Of a stretch of 37,516 bases of DNA, positions 7,762 to 15,094 are shown one piece after another. Source of the stretch: an uncultured Clostridia bacterium (GTDB taxonomy: Bacteria > Bacillota > Clostridia > Christensenellales > Borkfalkiaceae); the NCBI GenBank assembly GCA_947629575.1, contig CANREF010000015.1, positions 1 through 37,516 on the forward strand. The letters are read 5' to 3'. Positions within the stretch are counted from its first letter, which is position 1. The number at the start of each line of letters is the position of its first letter. The notes under the pieces are model-generated. The model worked only from the letters and a program-made list of their open reading frames with translations, ran no database searches and was not told the DNA's origin. The position numbers and the translations under genes were made by a program.

Positions 7762-7808
7762 CACCGCTTCTTTGCTCCGCCCCTGCGGGCTGCAAAAACA
7801 AAGCGATG
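7762..7808 (-). other. Three-tier stem-loop between sigH and dnaX
   Basis: In the 79-bp gap between sigH and dnaX the minus strand can fold as an 8-bp outer stem (CATCGCTT/AAGCGGTG, one G-U), a middle stem TTTGC/GCAAA, and a GCCC/GGGC tip with a 4-nt loop. No U-tract follows, so it does not look like a terminator. It could be an mRNA processing or stability element that separates sigH from dnaX expression. It does not have the features of SRP RNA. Confidence 0.45.
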
Positions 7809-7819
7809 AAAGGTTCTTA

Positions 7820-8398
7820 TCACTGCGCAAAGGCGCGCTGTAACTTCTTTTTGGAACGTGAAAGCGCGTTATCCACGCTCTTGAAATCCTTGCCCGTCTC
7901 CTCGCAGATACGGGCGTAGCTCATCCCCTCCAAATACATCGTGAACACGCGGAACTCGAAGTCCGAGAGGGTGCGCATGAGCTTCATGCGGAACTCGGTG
8001 CGCGACTCGCCGTCGATGAGGAAATCTTCGGGGTCTTCCACCGCAAACTCTTCGATCTCGGGATCGGACAGAGACAGGGAAGTATTGAGCGGTCTGTTCT
8101 TGCGGCGGCAGGACTGCTTCACCGCGTCGAGAATGTGCCGCGTCACGCAGAGGTAGGCAAAATTTTTGAAGCTCTTCCCCATGTCCGCGCGGAAGTCCCC
8201 TATGGCGGAATACAGTCCGATCATCCCCTCCTGAACGAGGTCGTCCGTCTCTCCTCCCACGAGGAAGAACCCGCGCGCGCGGGCACGGACCGTATCCATA
8301 TAACGGCGCAGAAGAGTTTCCGTCGCCTCCTTGTCCCCCTCCTGTGCCCGCTGCACAAGGGATTCGTCACTTTCCGAGCCTTGCACGCACCACCTCAT
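7820..8398 (-). CDS. sigH: SigH-type RNA polymerase sigma factor
   Basis: This sigma-70 family factor (192 residues) most resembles Spo0H/SigH, which controls entry into stationary phase, competence and early sporulation. Region 2 holds ETDDLVQEGMIGLYSAIGDF and the helix FKNFAYLCVTRHILDAVKQS; region 4 holds FEFRVFTMYLEGMSYARICEET followed by KSVDNALSRSKKKL. The ATG at 8398 lies inside the end of rlmB (32-bp overlap). A GTG at 8386 with GAGGTGG just before it is an equally good start and would shorten the protein by four residues. Gene order mrnC-rlmB-sigH matches Bacillus, though yacP is missing between rlmB and sigH. Whether this organism sporulates cannot be judged from the window. Confidence 0.92.
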   Translation of the reverse strand: MRWCVQGSESDESLVQRAQEGDKEATETLLRRYMDTVRARARGFFLVGGETDDLVQEGMIGLYSAIGDFRADMGKSFKNFAYLCVTRHILDAVKQSCRRKNRPLNTSLSLSDPEIEEFAVEDPEDFLIDGESRTEFRMKLMRTLSDFEFRVFTMYLEGMSYARICEETGKDFKSVDNALSRSKKKLQRAFAQ

Positions 8399-9077
8399 AT
8401 ACCGCTATCCCCAGCGCGACCGACGCGTTGAGGGAATTGACCTTTCCGAGCAACGGCAGGGAGAGCACTTTGTCGCACTTCTCTTTGGTGAGCCGCTTGA
8501 CGCCGCTGTCTTCCCCGCCCACGACGAGGGCGACTTTCCCGGTCAATCTGTTATCATAAATGCTTTCGCCCCCCGCTTCGAGGGCATACACCCAATAGCC
8601 GAGCTTTTTGAGCTCATCGATGGCATAATTGACGGAGGACACTTTCGCCACGGGAATGTGCTGCGCTGCGCCCGCCGAAATGCGCACGACCGCCTCCGTG
8701 ACGCTTGCCCCCTTGCTCCCCGGAATGACGACGCCGCTCGCGCCCGCACATTCCGCGACCCGCAGAATGGCGCCGAGATTGTGCACATCCTCGATGCCGT
8801 CGCAGAGGACGATGAGGCTCTCATCCTCCCCCGTAAGGTCAAACAGATCGGCATAGGAAAAATCGGTCGTCAGCGCCACGACCCCCTGATGATGTCCCTC
8901 GGGACACTCCCTGTCGAGGACGGCGCGTTCCACGAATTGCACGCGGATATTCCTCTTCCGCGCCTCGGCGAAGATCCTTCCGAGCGTTCCCTGAGCCCCC
9001 TTTTCGAGAAGGAGCTTTTCAACTGTTTTTTCCGTTTTGAGCAGTTCCAAAACGGCGTTCCTGCCGAAAACTTTCAT
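8367..9077 (-). CDS. rlmB: 23S rRNA 2'-O-methyltransferase, RlmB/TrmH family
   Basis: This SPOUT-fold enzyme uses S-adenosylmethionine to methylate a guanosine ribose in 23S rRNA. The N-terminal substrate-binding domain begins MKVFGRNAVLELL. The three SPOUT motifs are present: NLGAILRVAECAGASGVVIP, VALVVGGEDSGVKRL, and LPLLGKVNSLNASVALGIAVYE (in part), which form the knotted SAM site. At 236 residues it is of normal size. Its ATG overlaps the mrnC stop (ATGA), so the two are translationally coupled, and its own end overlaps sigH. Confidence 0.93.
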   Translation of the reverse strand: MKVFGRNAVLELLKTEKTVEKLLLEKGAQGTLGRIFAEARKRNIRVQFVERAVLDRECPEGHHQGVVALTTDFSYADLFDLTGEDESLIVLCDGIEDVHNLGAILRVAECAGASGVVIPGSKGASVTEAVVRISAGAAQHIPVAKVSSVNYAIDELKKLGYWVYALEAGGESIYDNRLTGKVALVVGGEDSGVKRLTKEKCDKVLSLPLLGKVNSLNASVALGIAVYEVVRARLGK

Positions 9078-9481
9078 ATCATTGCACTTAAATCTGCCCC
9101 GAAAAACAATTCTGCGATGCGCTCCGTCTGCCCCGTGAGGTAGAGATAGCCCACGACCGCTTCCAGCCCCGTGGAACGGGTGTATTCGGCGATTGTCGCA
9201 TTCTTGCTCTTTGTGAGCTTTTTGGCGTTCCTGCCGCGGCGATAGATCTCCGCTTCCTCCTCCGAAAGGAGAGGAAGGATCTCTTCGAGCCGTTCGCTCT
9301 GCCCGTGCGCCGAGACGATCTGAGAGGCGCGCCTGTTGAGTTCGCCCGTCTTGTACCCGCTCGAAAGAGCGAGGCTCTGCCGCACGAGGAGGGTGTAGAC
9401 CGCATCCCCGACAAAGGCGAGCACGATCGGGCTCATCTGTTTTGCCCGATCTTTTTCAACGGGAACTTGTTTGAATTCCAT
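9074..9481 (-). CDS. mrnC: Mini-ribonuclease 3
   Basis: Mini-III is a dimeric RNase III-like nuclease without the double-stranded RNA-binding domain; in Bacillus it matures 23S rRNA. The 135 residues hold the RNase III signature LAFVGDAVYTLLVR (20-33), RRGRNAKK, and ATIAEYTRSTGLEAVVGYLYL, which carry the acidic metal-binding residues. It heads the run mrnC-rlmB-sigH-dnaX-ybaB-recR-gpsA. The promoter -10 ends only eight bases before the ATG, so the mRNA would begin at or next to the start codon. An internal ATG (residue 16) is possible but has no better ribosome binding site. Confidence 0.93.
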   Translation of the reverse strand: MEFKQVPVEKDRAKQMSPIVLAFVGDAVYTLLVRQSLALSSGYKTGELNRRASQIVSAHGQSERLEEILPLLSEEEAEIYRRGRNAKKLTKSKNATIAEYTRSTGLEAVVGYLYLTGQTERIAELFFGADLSAMI

Positions 9482-9489
9482 ACTGTTCT

Positions 9490-9518
9490 ATTATAACACG
9501 AAAAAACGTTCAAGGCAA
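9490..9518 (-). promoter_or_regulatory. Promoter of the mrnC-to-gpsA run
   Basis: On the minus strand TTGCCT (9513-9518), a 17-bp spacer and an extended -10 TGTTATAAT (-10 hexamer 9490-9495). The mrnC ATG is at 9481, which leaves almost no 5' leader. Confidence 0.75.
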
Positions 9519-9556
9519 GCATTCTGATAAAAAAACGGAAAAGCACCGAAATTTCG

Positions 9557-9584
9557 TTGCCTTTTTCAGGAAAAAGACTATAAT
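9557..9584 (+). promoter_or_regulatory. Promoter of the antiporter gene
   Basis: TTGCCT (9557-9562), a 16-bp spacer and TATAAT (9579-9584) precede the antiporter ATG at 9619. AAGGAAA serves as its ribosome binding site. It diverges from the mrnC promoter. Confidence 0.7.
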
Positions 9585-9618
9585 ATGATAAGGTCGTTGA
9601 AGTCACAAGGAAACCACA

Positions 9619-10866
9619 ATGGAAGCCTTTGAAATTTTACTCCCCCTGGCGCTCATCCTCTGCCTCGGCAAACTTATGGGATTGGGCGCGCACCGTATCG
9701 GAATGCCCGCCGTCATCGGAATGCTCCTTGCGGGCATTTTGATCGGTCTTCTCGAATATATCCCGTGGCAGCCCCTCAAAGACGCGCTCTTTTCCCCCAT
9801 GGTCAAGGAAGTGCTCGCCGTCTTCTCCAAGCTCGGCGTCGTGCTCATCATGTTCTCGGCTGGGCTCGGCACTGACCTCAAACAGCTCAAGAGCACGGGG
9901 ATCGCCTCGATCGTGATCACCGCGCTCGGCGTCGCCGTGCCAATGTTCTTCGGCTGGCTCGTTTCTTCCCTCTTTTTCGGCTTCGCAAACGTACTTGCCA
10001 ATCTCTTCTACGGCGCTATTCTGACGGCAACCTCCGTCTCGGTGACCGTTGCAGTGCTCAAAGAGCTCGGAAAGCTCGAGAGCAAAGTGGGAACTTCCAT
10101 CGTGGCGGCGGCGGTCATTGACGACGTGATCGGCATCATCATCCTCTCCGTTCTCACGGGATTTGCCTCGGGCGGCGAAGGCGCGGAGGTCGGCTGGCAT
10201 TGGTTCTCCCCCAATGCGGGGCTCGTCGTGATCAAGATCGTCCTGTTCTTCGTGGTCTTCATCGCGCTCGGCGTGGGGCTCAGAAAGCTGTTCGACATCA
10301 TGGAACGCAAAGCCCCTCACAACCGCCGCGTTCCCATTCTCTCGCTTGCCGCTTGCTTCGTCTATGCCTATTGCGCAGAAAAGCTCTTCGGCGTCGCCGA
10401 CATCACGGGCGCATACCTTGCGGGAATTCTGCTCGGCGGCACTCTCTCCGAAACCCCCTATGTCGAAAACAAGGTAGACACGATGGGTTATCTCTTCTTC
10501 TCCCCCGTCTTCTTTGCGAACATCGGCATTGCGAACATCGAGTACTTTTCTCAGATCGACGGAACTTTCCTCGCGTTCGGCATTGTATACGTCGTCGCGG
10601 CTCTGCTCGGGAAACTTTTGGGCTGCGGAATGGGCGCGAAACTGTGCAAATTCTCCTTCCATGATTCCTTCCGCGTGGGGCTCGGCATGATGGTCCGCGC
10701 CGAAGTCGTCCTCATCTGTACCGAAAAGGGAGTTGCGTGCGGACTGGTCGACCCCGCCGTGTTCCCCTTCGTCATCTGTATCATCCTGCTCTCCTCCATC
10801 CTCACCCCCATCTTCCTGAAATGGTCGTATGGGCGGGAAGAGAAGAAACTGCTCAAAACAAATTAG
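9619..10866 (+). CDS. CPA2-family cation/proton antiporter
   Basis: This 415-residue integral membrane protein has about 12 hydrophobic segments and belongs to the monovalent cation:proton antiporter-2 (Kef/NapA-like) family. Family features are the N-terminal LMGLGAHRIGMPAVIGMLLAG, the sequence ILTATSVSVTVAVLKELGKL, and the ion-binding pair VIDDVIGIIIL (about 166-176), where adjacent aspartates normally bind the cation and proton. No C-terminal RCK/TrkA-N domain follows, so it is an exchanger-only form such as NapA rather than a full KefB/C. The ion cannot be told from sequence. It is monocistronic with its own promoter and shares a bidirectional terminator with glmS. Confidence 0.9.
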   Translation: MEAFEILLPLALILCLGKLMGLGAHRIGMPAVIGMLLAGILIGLLEYIPWQPLKDALFSPMVKEVLAVFSKLGVVLIMFSAGLGTDLKQLKSTGIASIVITALGVAVPMFFGWLVSSLFFGFANVLANLFYGAILTATSVSVTVAVLKELGKLESKVGTSIVAAAVIDDVIGIIILSVLTGFASGGEGAEVGWHWFSPNAGLVVIKIVLFFVVFIALGVGLRKLFDIMERKAPHNRRVPILSLAACFVYAYCAEKLFGVADITGAYLAGILLGGTLSETPYVENKVDTMGYLFFSPVFFANIGIANIEYFSQIDGTFLAFGIVYVVAALLGKLLGCGMGAKLCKFSFHDSFRVGLGMMVRAEVVLICTEKGVACGLVDPAVFPFVICIILLSSILTPIFLKWSYGREEKKLLKTN

Positions 10867-10875
10867 ATCCATCGG

Positions 10876-10919
10876 AAAAAGGGGCGCGGCGTGGAAAATT
10901 CCACGCCGTGCCCCTTTTT
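10876..10919. terminator. Bidirectional terminator between antiporter and glmS
   Basis: AAAAAGGGG... at 10876-10894 pairs with ...CCCCTTTTT at 10901-10919 (19 bp, one G-U or A-C position), with the A-tract on one side and the T-tract on the other. It therefore can stop transcription from both converging genes. Confidence 0.9.
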
Positions 10920-10923
10920 ATCT

Positions 10924-12696
10924 CTATTCCACCGTTACGCTCTTAGCGAGGTTTCTCGGCTTGTCGGGGTCGTTCCCGCGGGCGAGCGCCGTATAATAGG
11001 CGAGCATCTGCAGCGGAATGACCGACAGAATGGGAGAAAATACCTCCTCGCATCGGGGCAAAAGAATACTCTCTTCGACCTCTTTGCGGTCGGTATATTC
11101 GGGCAAGCTCGTCACGAGCAATACCTTCCCGCCCCGCGCATAGACCTCTGAGACGGAATTCATCGTCTTTTCCGCGAGCGCGCTTTGGGTGAGGATCGCC
11201 ACCACGGGCGTCCCCTTCTCGATAAGCGCAAGCGTTCCATGCTTGAGTTCCCCCGCGGGATACCCTTCGCTCGGAAGATAGGAGATCTCTTTGAGCTTCA
11301 AACTTCCCTCGAGCGCGGCGCAGTAGTCCGCTCCCCTTCCGATGAAATATGCGCTCTTCGCTCCCGCAATGCCGAGGGCGAAATTTTTTATCCCCTCCGC
11401 CTCGGAGAGCACGCGCTCGCTCAGGGCGGGAATGAGACGGAGCGCCTGAAAATTTCCCCCTCTTCCCCTCGTCCGCGCAAGCTCTGCGGCAAGGGAATAG
11501 AGCAGGGCGAGTTGGGCATTGAAACTCTTTGTCGCAGCTACGCCGATCTCCCGTCCCGCCCTTGTTTCGAGCACGAAATCGGAGATCTCGGTCAAGGAAG
11601 AATAGGGCACGTTCGTCACTGCTGCCACCGTCGCCCCCCGCTCCTTTGCGAGCCGCGCCGCGGCAATGGTGTCTGCGGTCTCCCCGCTCTGGCTCACCGC
11701 GATCACGAGCGTACCCGCCCGTATGATCGGATCGCAGTAACGATATTCGCTCGCGACCGTCACATCTACGGGAATACGGGCAAGGCTCTCAATGGCGTAT
11801 TTTGCGGCGATCCCGCTGTGATATGCCGTTCCACATGCCACAATTTGTATGTACTCTGTCTGACATAGTACTCTGTTAAAGTCAAAAAAGCGCTCTTCCG
11901 ATGCAAAATCAACGAGAGAATTCGCGATCGCAGAACCAATTTCTCCCATTTCTTTGCGCATGTAGTGAGCATATCCCCCCTTTTCGGGGATGTCTCCCAT
12001 CGTCTCAACGCAGAGCGGCAGCTTTTCTATCTCCTCTCCGCCGCGGAAGAATCGCAGCGACTTTCGGGTGAGCTCGGCAAGTTCTCCGTCGGACAAACTG
12101 TAAAGCAAATGGCACTTCCCTGCGAGTGCGGGAACATCGCTCGCTGCATACAGACCCTCCTCCCCCACCCCTGCGATCAGCGGGCTCTTTTCCCGTGCAA
12201 GGAAGAGGGAATCGGGATGATCGGTGCAGAGCACCGCAAGGGCGTAAGAACCCTTAAGGCGGGCCGTCGTCTTTTGCAGAGCGGAGAGCGCGTCGCCTTC
12301 ATAGTAAAAGGAAAGCAGGTGCGCGACCGTCTCGCTGTCCGTCTCCGACAGAAACTCTTCCCCGCGCTCCTCGCATTCCCGCTTGAGGGCATGATAGTTT
12401 TCAAGGATGCCGTTGTGCACCACCGCAAATTTGCCGTACACGTGCGGGTGGGCGTTCCGTTCGGAAGGCTCGCCGTGGGTCGCCCAACGGGTATGGCCGA
12501 TCCCCACGCTCCCCGTCGGTTCGAGACAGCCCTCGAGTTCCTTCACCCTTCCCTTTTTGCGCACGACAGAGAGTTTCCCCTCATGCAGAACGGCGACGCC
12601 CGCAGAATCGTACCCGCGGTACTCGAGCTTTTTGAGCCCGTCGAGCAGGATGGGCGCTGCGGGAGCTTTGCCGATATATCCTACGATCCCGCACAT
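10924..12696 (-). CDS. glmS: Glutamine:fructose-6-phosphate aminotransferase
   Basis: GlmS makes glucosamine 6-phosphate from fructose 6-phosphate and glutamine, the first step of UDP-GlcNAc synthesis for peptidoglycan. The catalytic Cys2 begins the glutaminase domain (MCGIVGYIG), followed by LEYRGYDSAGVAV and IGHTRWATHGEP. Two SIS domains follow, with SQSGETADT and the C-terminal LARGNDPDKPRNLAKSVTVE that closes the active site. The 590 residues are close to the usual length of about 600. The ATG lies inside the end of glmM (16-bp overlap) with GGAGGGCGG before it. Because of this overlap there is no room for the glmS ribozyme found in many Firmicutes. Confidence 0.97.
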   Translation of the reverse strand: MCGIVGYIGKAPAAPILLDGLKKLEYRGYDSAGVAVLHEGKLSVVRKKGRVKELEGCLEPTGSVGIGHTRWATHGEPSERNAHPHVYGKFAVVHNGILENYHALKRECEERGEEFLSETDSETVAHLLSFYYEGDALSALQKTTARLKGSYALAVLCTDHPDSLFLAREKSPLIAGVGEEGLYAASDVPALAGKCHLLYSLSDGELAELTRKSLRFFRGGEEIEKLPLCVETMGDIPEKGGYAHYMRKEMGEIGSAIANSLVDFASEERFFDFNRVLCQTEYIQIVACGTAYHSGIAAKYAIESLARIPVDVTVASEYRYCDPIIRAGTLVIAVSQSGETADTIAAARLAKERGATVAAVTNVPYSSLTEISDFVLETRAGREIGVAATKSFNAQLALLYSLAAELARTRGRGGNFQALRLIPALSERVLSEAEGIKNFALGIAGAKSAYFIGRGADYCAALEGSLKLKEISYLPSEGYPAGELKHGTLALIEKGTPVVAILTQSALAEKTMNSVSEVYARGGKVLLVTSLPEYTDRKEVEESILLPRCEEVFSPILSVIPLQMLAYYTALARGNDPDKPRNLAKSVTVE

Positions 12697-14027
12697 GCTC
12701 CGCCCTCCGCCGCGATCGCCTCTTCGATGAGCGCAACCGCTCTTTCACACGCCTCCTCTTCCTCTCCTTCGGCGAGGATGCGTACCACTGGCTCTGTCCC
12801 CGAAGGACGAAGCAGCAGTCTTCCCTCTCCGAGAAGCCGCTTCCCCTCCTCCGCGGCGCTGCGCACCCGCTCGCTCCCGATCACCGATTTGTCCCCGACG
12901 CGAACGCTCCTTATGACCTGCGGGAAGAGCCGAAGCCCCTCTGTGAGCATGGAAAGCGGGCACTTGCGTTCGTGCAGGATCTCCATTACTTTCAGCGCGG
13001 TCAGGATGCCGTCTCCCGTGGCCGCGTACTTTCTGAAGATGATATGTCCCGAACTCTCTCCTCCGAGAGCGAGCCCTCCCGCAAGCATTTCCTCATAGAC
13101 GAACCGATCGCCCACGGGAGTGATGAAGCAGGCGATCCCCTCTCTGTCGAGGGCGCGGATGAGCCCCGAATTGCTCATCACGGTGACGGCGATGCCGTTC
13201 CCCTCGAGTTCTCTGCGCTCTTTGAGATATTTTGCGGCGATGTAAAGAATGCCGTCGCCGTCTATGGTGTTCCCCCGCTCGTCAACGCAGATGCATCGGT
13301 CGGCGTCCCCGTCGAAGGCAAACCCGACGTCGAGACACTTTTCCTTGACGAGCTCCTTCAGCCGCTCGGGGTGGGTAGAGCCGCATCCGCGGTTGATGTT
13401 CAGACCGTCCGGTTCAGCCCCCGTGAGGAAGACGTCGGCGCCGAGGGCGTCAAAGACGGCCTTTCCAAGGAAAAAGGCGCTGCCGTTGGCGCAATCGAGC
13501 CCGACTTTCATTCCGCGGAAAGAGGAATGCGGCAGGGAGAGAAGGTAGCCGAGATAGCGATTTCTGCCCGCCACATAGTCCACAGTGCGCCCGATGGCGT
13601 CCTCTGTCGCCAGCGGAAGGGCGAATTCGCCGTCAAGGTAGCGCTCGATGCGGTTGAGCAGTTCCTCGCCCGGTTTTTCCCCCGCGCGGGAAAAGAGCTT
13701 GATGCCGTTGTCCTCATAGGGATTGTGGCTCGCCGAGATCATCACGCCGCAGTCGAAGCCCTCCGATTTCGTCACAAAGCAGACCGAGGGAGTCGTGGTG
13801 ACATGCAGAAGATAGGCGTCCGCGCCCGAAGCGGTAACGCCCGCGGCGAGGGCATACTCGAGCATGTAGGAAGAGCGGCGGGTATCCTTTCCGATGACGA
13901 TGCGCGCCCGCTCTCCCCTTTTCCCGAAGTGAGCGCCGAGAAATCTGCCCACTTTGAAGGCGTGCGAGGCGGTGAGAGTTTCGTTTGCCCGTCCGCGGAA
14001 TCCGTCCGTACCGAAATAGTTTCCCAT
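12681..14027 (-). CDS. glmM: Phosphoglucosamine mutase
   Basis: GlmM converts glucosamine 6-phosphate to glucosamine 1-phosphate. The 448-residue protein has the start GNYFGTDGFRGRAN, the phosphoserine loop GVMISASHNPYEDNGIK (serine in ISASHNP), the Mg-binding loop FAFDGDADRC, the sugar-binding GGESSGHIIF, and the C-terminal phosphate-binding RPSGTEPVVRI. It lies between a glmU-like gene and glmS, so three of the UDP-GlcNAc steps are encoded together. Its end overlaps glmS by 16 bp. Confidence 0.97.
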   Translation of the reverse strand: MGNYFGTDGFRGRANETLTASHAFKVGRFLGAHFGKRGERARIVIGKDTRRSSYMLEYALAAGVTASGADAYLLHVTTTPSVCFVTKSEGFDCGVMISASHNPYEDNGIKLFSRAGEKPGEELLNRIERYLDGEFALPLATEDAIGRTVDYVAGRNRYLGYLLSLPHSSFRGMKVGLDCANGSAFFLGKAVFDALGADVFLTGAEPDGLNINRGCGSTHPERLKELVKEKCLDVGFAFDGDADRCICVDERGNTIDGDGILYIAAKYLKERRELEGNGIAVTVMSNSGLIRALDREGIACFITPVGDRFVYEEMLAGGLALGGESSGHIIFRKYAATGDGILTALKVMEILHERKCPLSMLTEGLRLFPQVIRSVRVGDKSVIGSERVRSAAEEGKRLLGEGRLLLRPSGTEPVVRILAEGEEEEACERAVALIEEAIAAEGGACAGS

Positions 14028-14072
14028 GGTTTCTCCTTCGGCTCATAGTATGACGCGGGAGAAAAAAGGGTG

Positions 14073-15062
14073 TCAGGGGGAATAGTACTTCCCGCCGCAA
14101 TGGGGCTTGATCGTCTCGCGGGAACGGGCGATACAGAAATCATCTGCGCAGAGATCTTTGGTCAAGGTAGAGCCGGCGGCGATGAATGCGCCGTCGCCGA
14201 GACGGAGCGGGGCGATGAGGTTGCAGTTGCTCCCGATAAAGCAGCCGTTCCCCACAACGGTGCGGAACTTATGCCTTCCGTCGTAATTGACGAATACCGC
14301 ACCGCACCCGACATTGACCTTTTCCCCGAGGATCGCGTCTCCCACATAGGCAAGGTGGGAGATCTTACAGCCCGCCCCGACCTTTGCGTTCTTGAGTTCG
14401 ACGAAATCGCCGATGCGGCAGCCGTCCCCGACCGCAGTGCCCGGGCGCAGATAGGCGTTCGGCCCGACCGTGCAGCCATCCCCCACCGCCGCATTCTGCA
14501 AAGTGCTCTCCTTCACCTTAGTGCACGCCCCCACGGTACTGTCGACAAGCTCGCCGCCGCAGATCTCGCTGTTCTCTTTGACGACGCTCTTCCCGAGCAC
14601 CCGCGCGCCCCCCAAAATACGGACGCCTTTGCCGAGTTTTGCCGTAAAGGAGACGACCGCGCCCTCCTCGACGAGAGCCCCGTGCTGCAAGTGGAAGCGG
14701 GCGCTATGGCGTGCCGCCTCCGCGAGCAGAGCGGCGTAATCGGCGAGGGAAAAGAGCCCGCGCCCGAGTTCCTCCGTCGCCATGCGGGGCGTATGGGAGA
14801 GCGGAAAGCCCTTCCGCACCACTTTCCCGCCCGGGAAAAAGTAGCTCCCCTCTCGCCCGTCGAGATAGCAAAAGAGCGCCTCCCGCGTGAGGAAGGGATA
14901 GACGGGATCGAGAAGGACATATTCCTCCCCGCCCGGCTTCCCGAGCTCAGCGCAGAGCCGCTCTTTCATATGTTCGAAGGTTGTCTTACCGAGAAGATCG
15001 AGCTCGCCGCTCGGCTTCCCGCGGAATGTGAAATGACTGTTTTGTGTGAGATAGACCTTCAT
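14073..15062 (-). CDS. GlmU-like acetyltransferase with a reduced uridyltransferase half
   Basis: The C-terminal two thirds (about 125-329) is a left-handed beta-helix of hexapeptide repeats matching the GlmU acetyltransferase, which acetylates glucosamine 1-phosphate using acetyl-CoA. The residues known from GlmU are kept: R206 (LRPG), K224, H236 and Y239 (ISHLAYVGD), N250, NYDG (259-262) and K265. The N-terminal part is only about 125 residues instead of about 230. It lacks the LAAGxGTRM nucleotide-binding loop and keeps only remnants such as LLGKTTFEHM and LDPVYPFLTREAL. It should therefore not form UDP-GlcNAc itself, and a separate uridyltransferase would be needed. The gene lies between glpK (32 bp) and glmM (45 bp), on the same strand. 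Confidence 0.82.
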   Translation of the reverse strand: MKVYLTQNSHFTFRGKPSGELDLLGKTTFEHMKERLCAELGKPGGEEYVLLDPVYPFLTREALFCYLDGREGSYFFPGGKVVRKGFPLSHTPRMATEELGRGLFSLADYAALLAEAARHSARFHLQHGALVEEGAVVSFTAKLGKGVRILGGARVLGKSVVKENSEICGGELVDSTVGACTKVKESTLQNAAVGDGCTVGPNAYLRPGTAVGDGCRIGDFVELKNAKVGAGCKISHLAYVGDAILGEKVNVGCGAVFVNYDGRHKFRTVVGNGCFIGSNCNLIAPLRLGDGAFIAAGSTLTKDLCADDFCIARSRETIKPHCGGKYYSP

Positions 15063-15094
15063 TCCCCCACACTATGCGGAAAGGGAAAAATCGG

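Noticed and set aside
7741..7819. SRP RNA gene upstream of dnaX, as in Bacillus
   Set aside because: The gap is only 79 bp, partly coding leader, and lacks the GGAA tetraloop hairpin and the length of SRP RNA.
12697..14027. Possible glmS ribozyme upstream of glmS
   Set aside because: glmS overlaps the end of glmM by 16 bp, so there is no untranslated leader, and no ribozyme core is seen.
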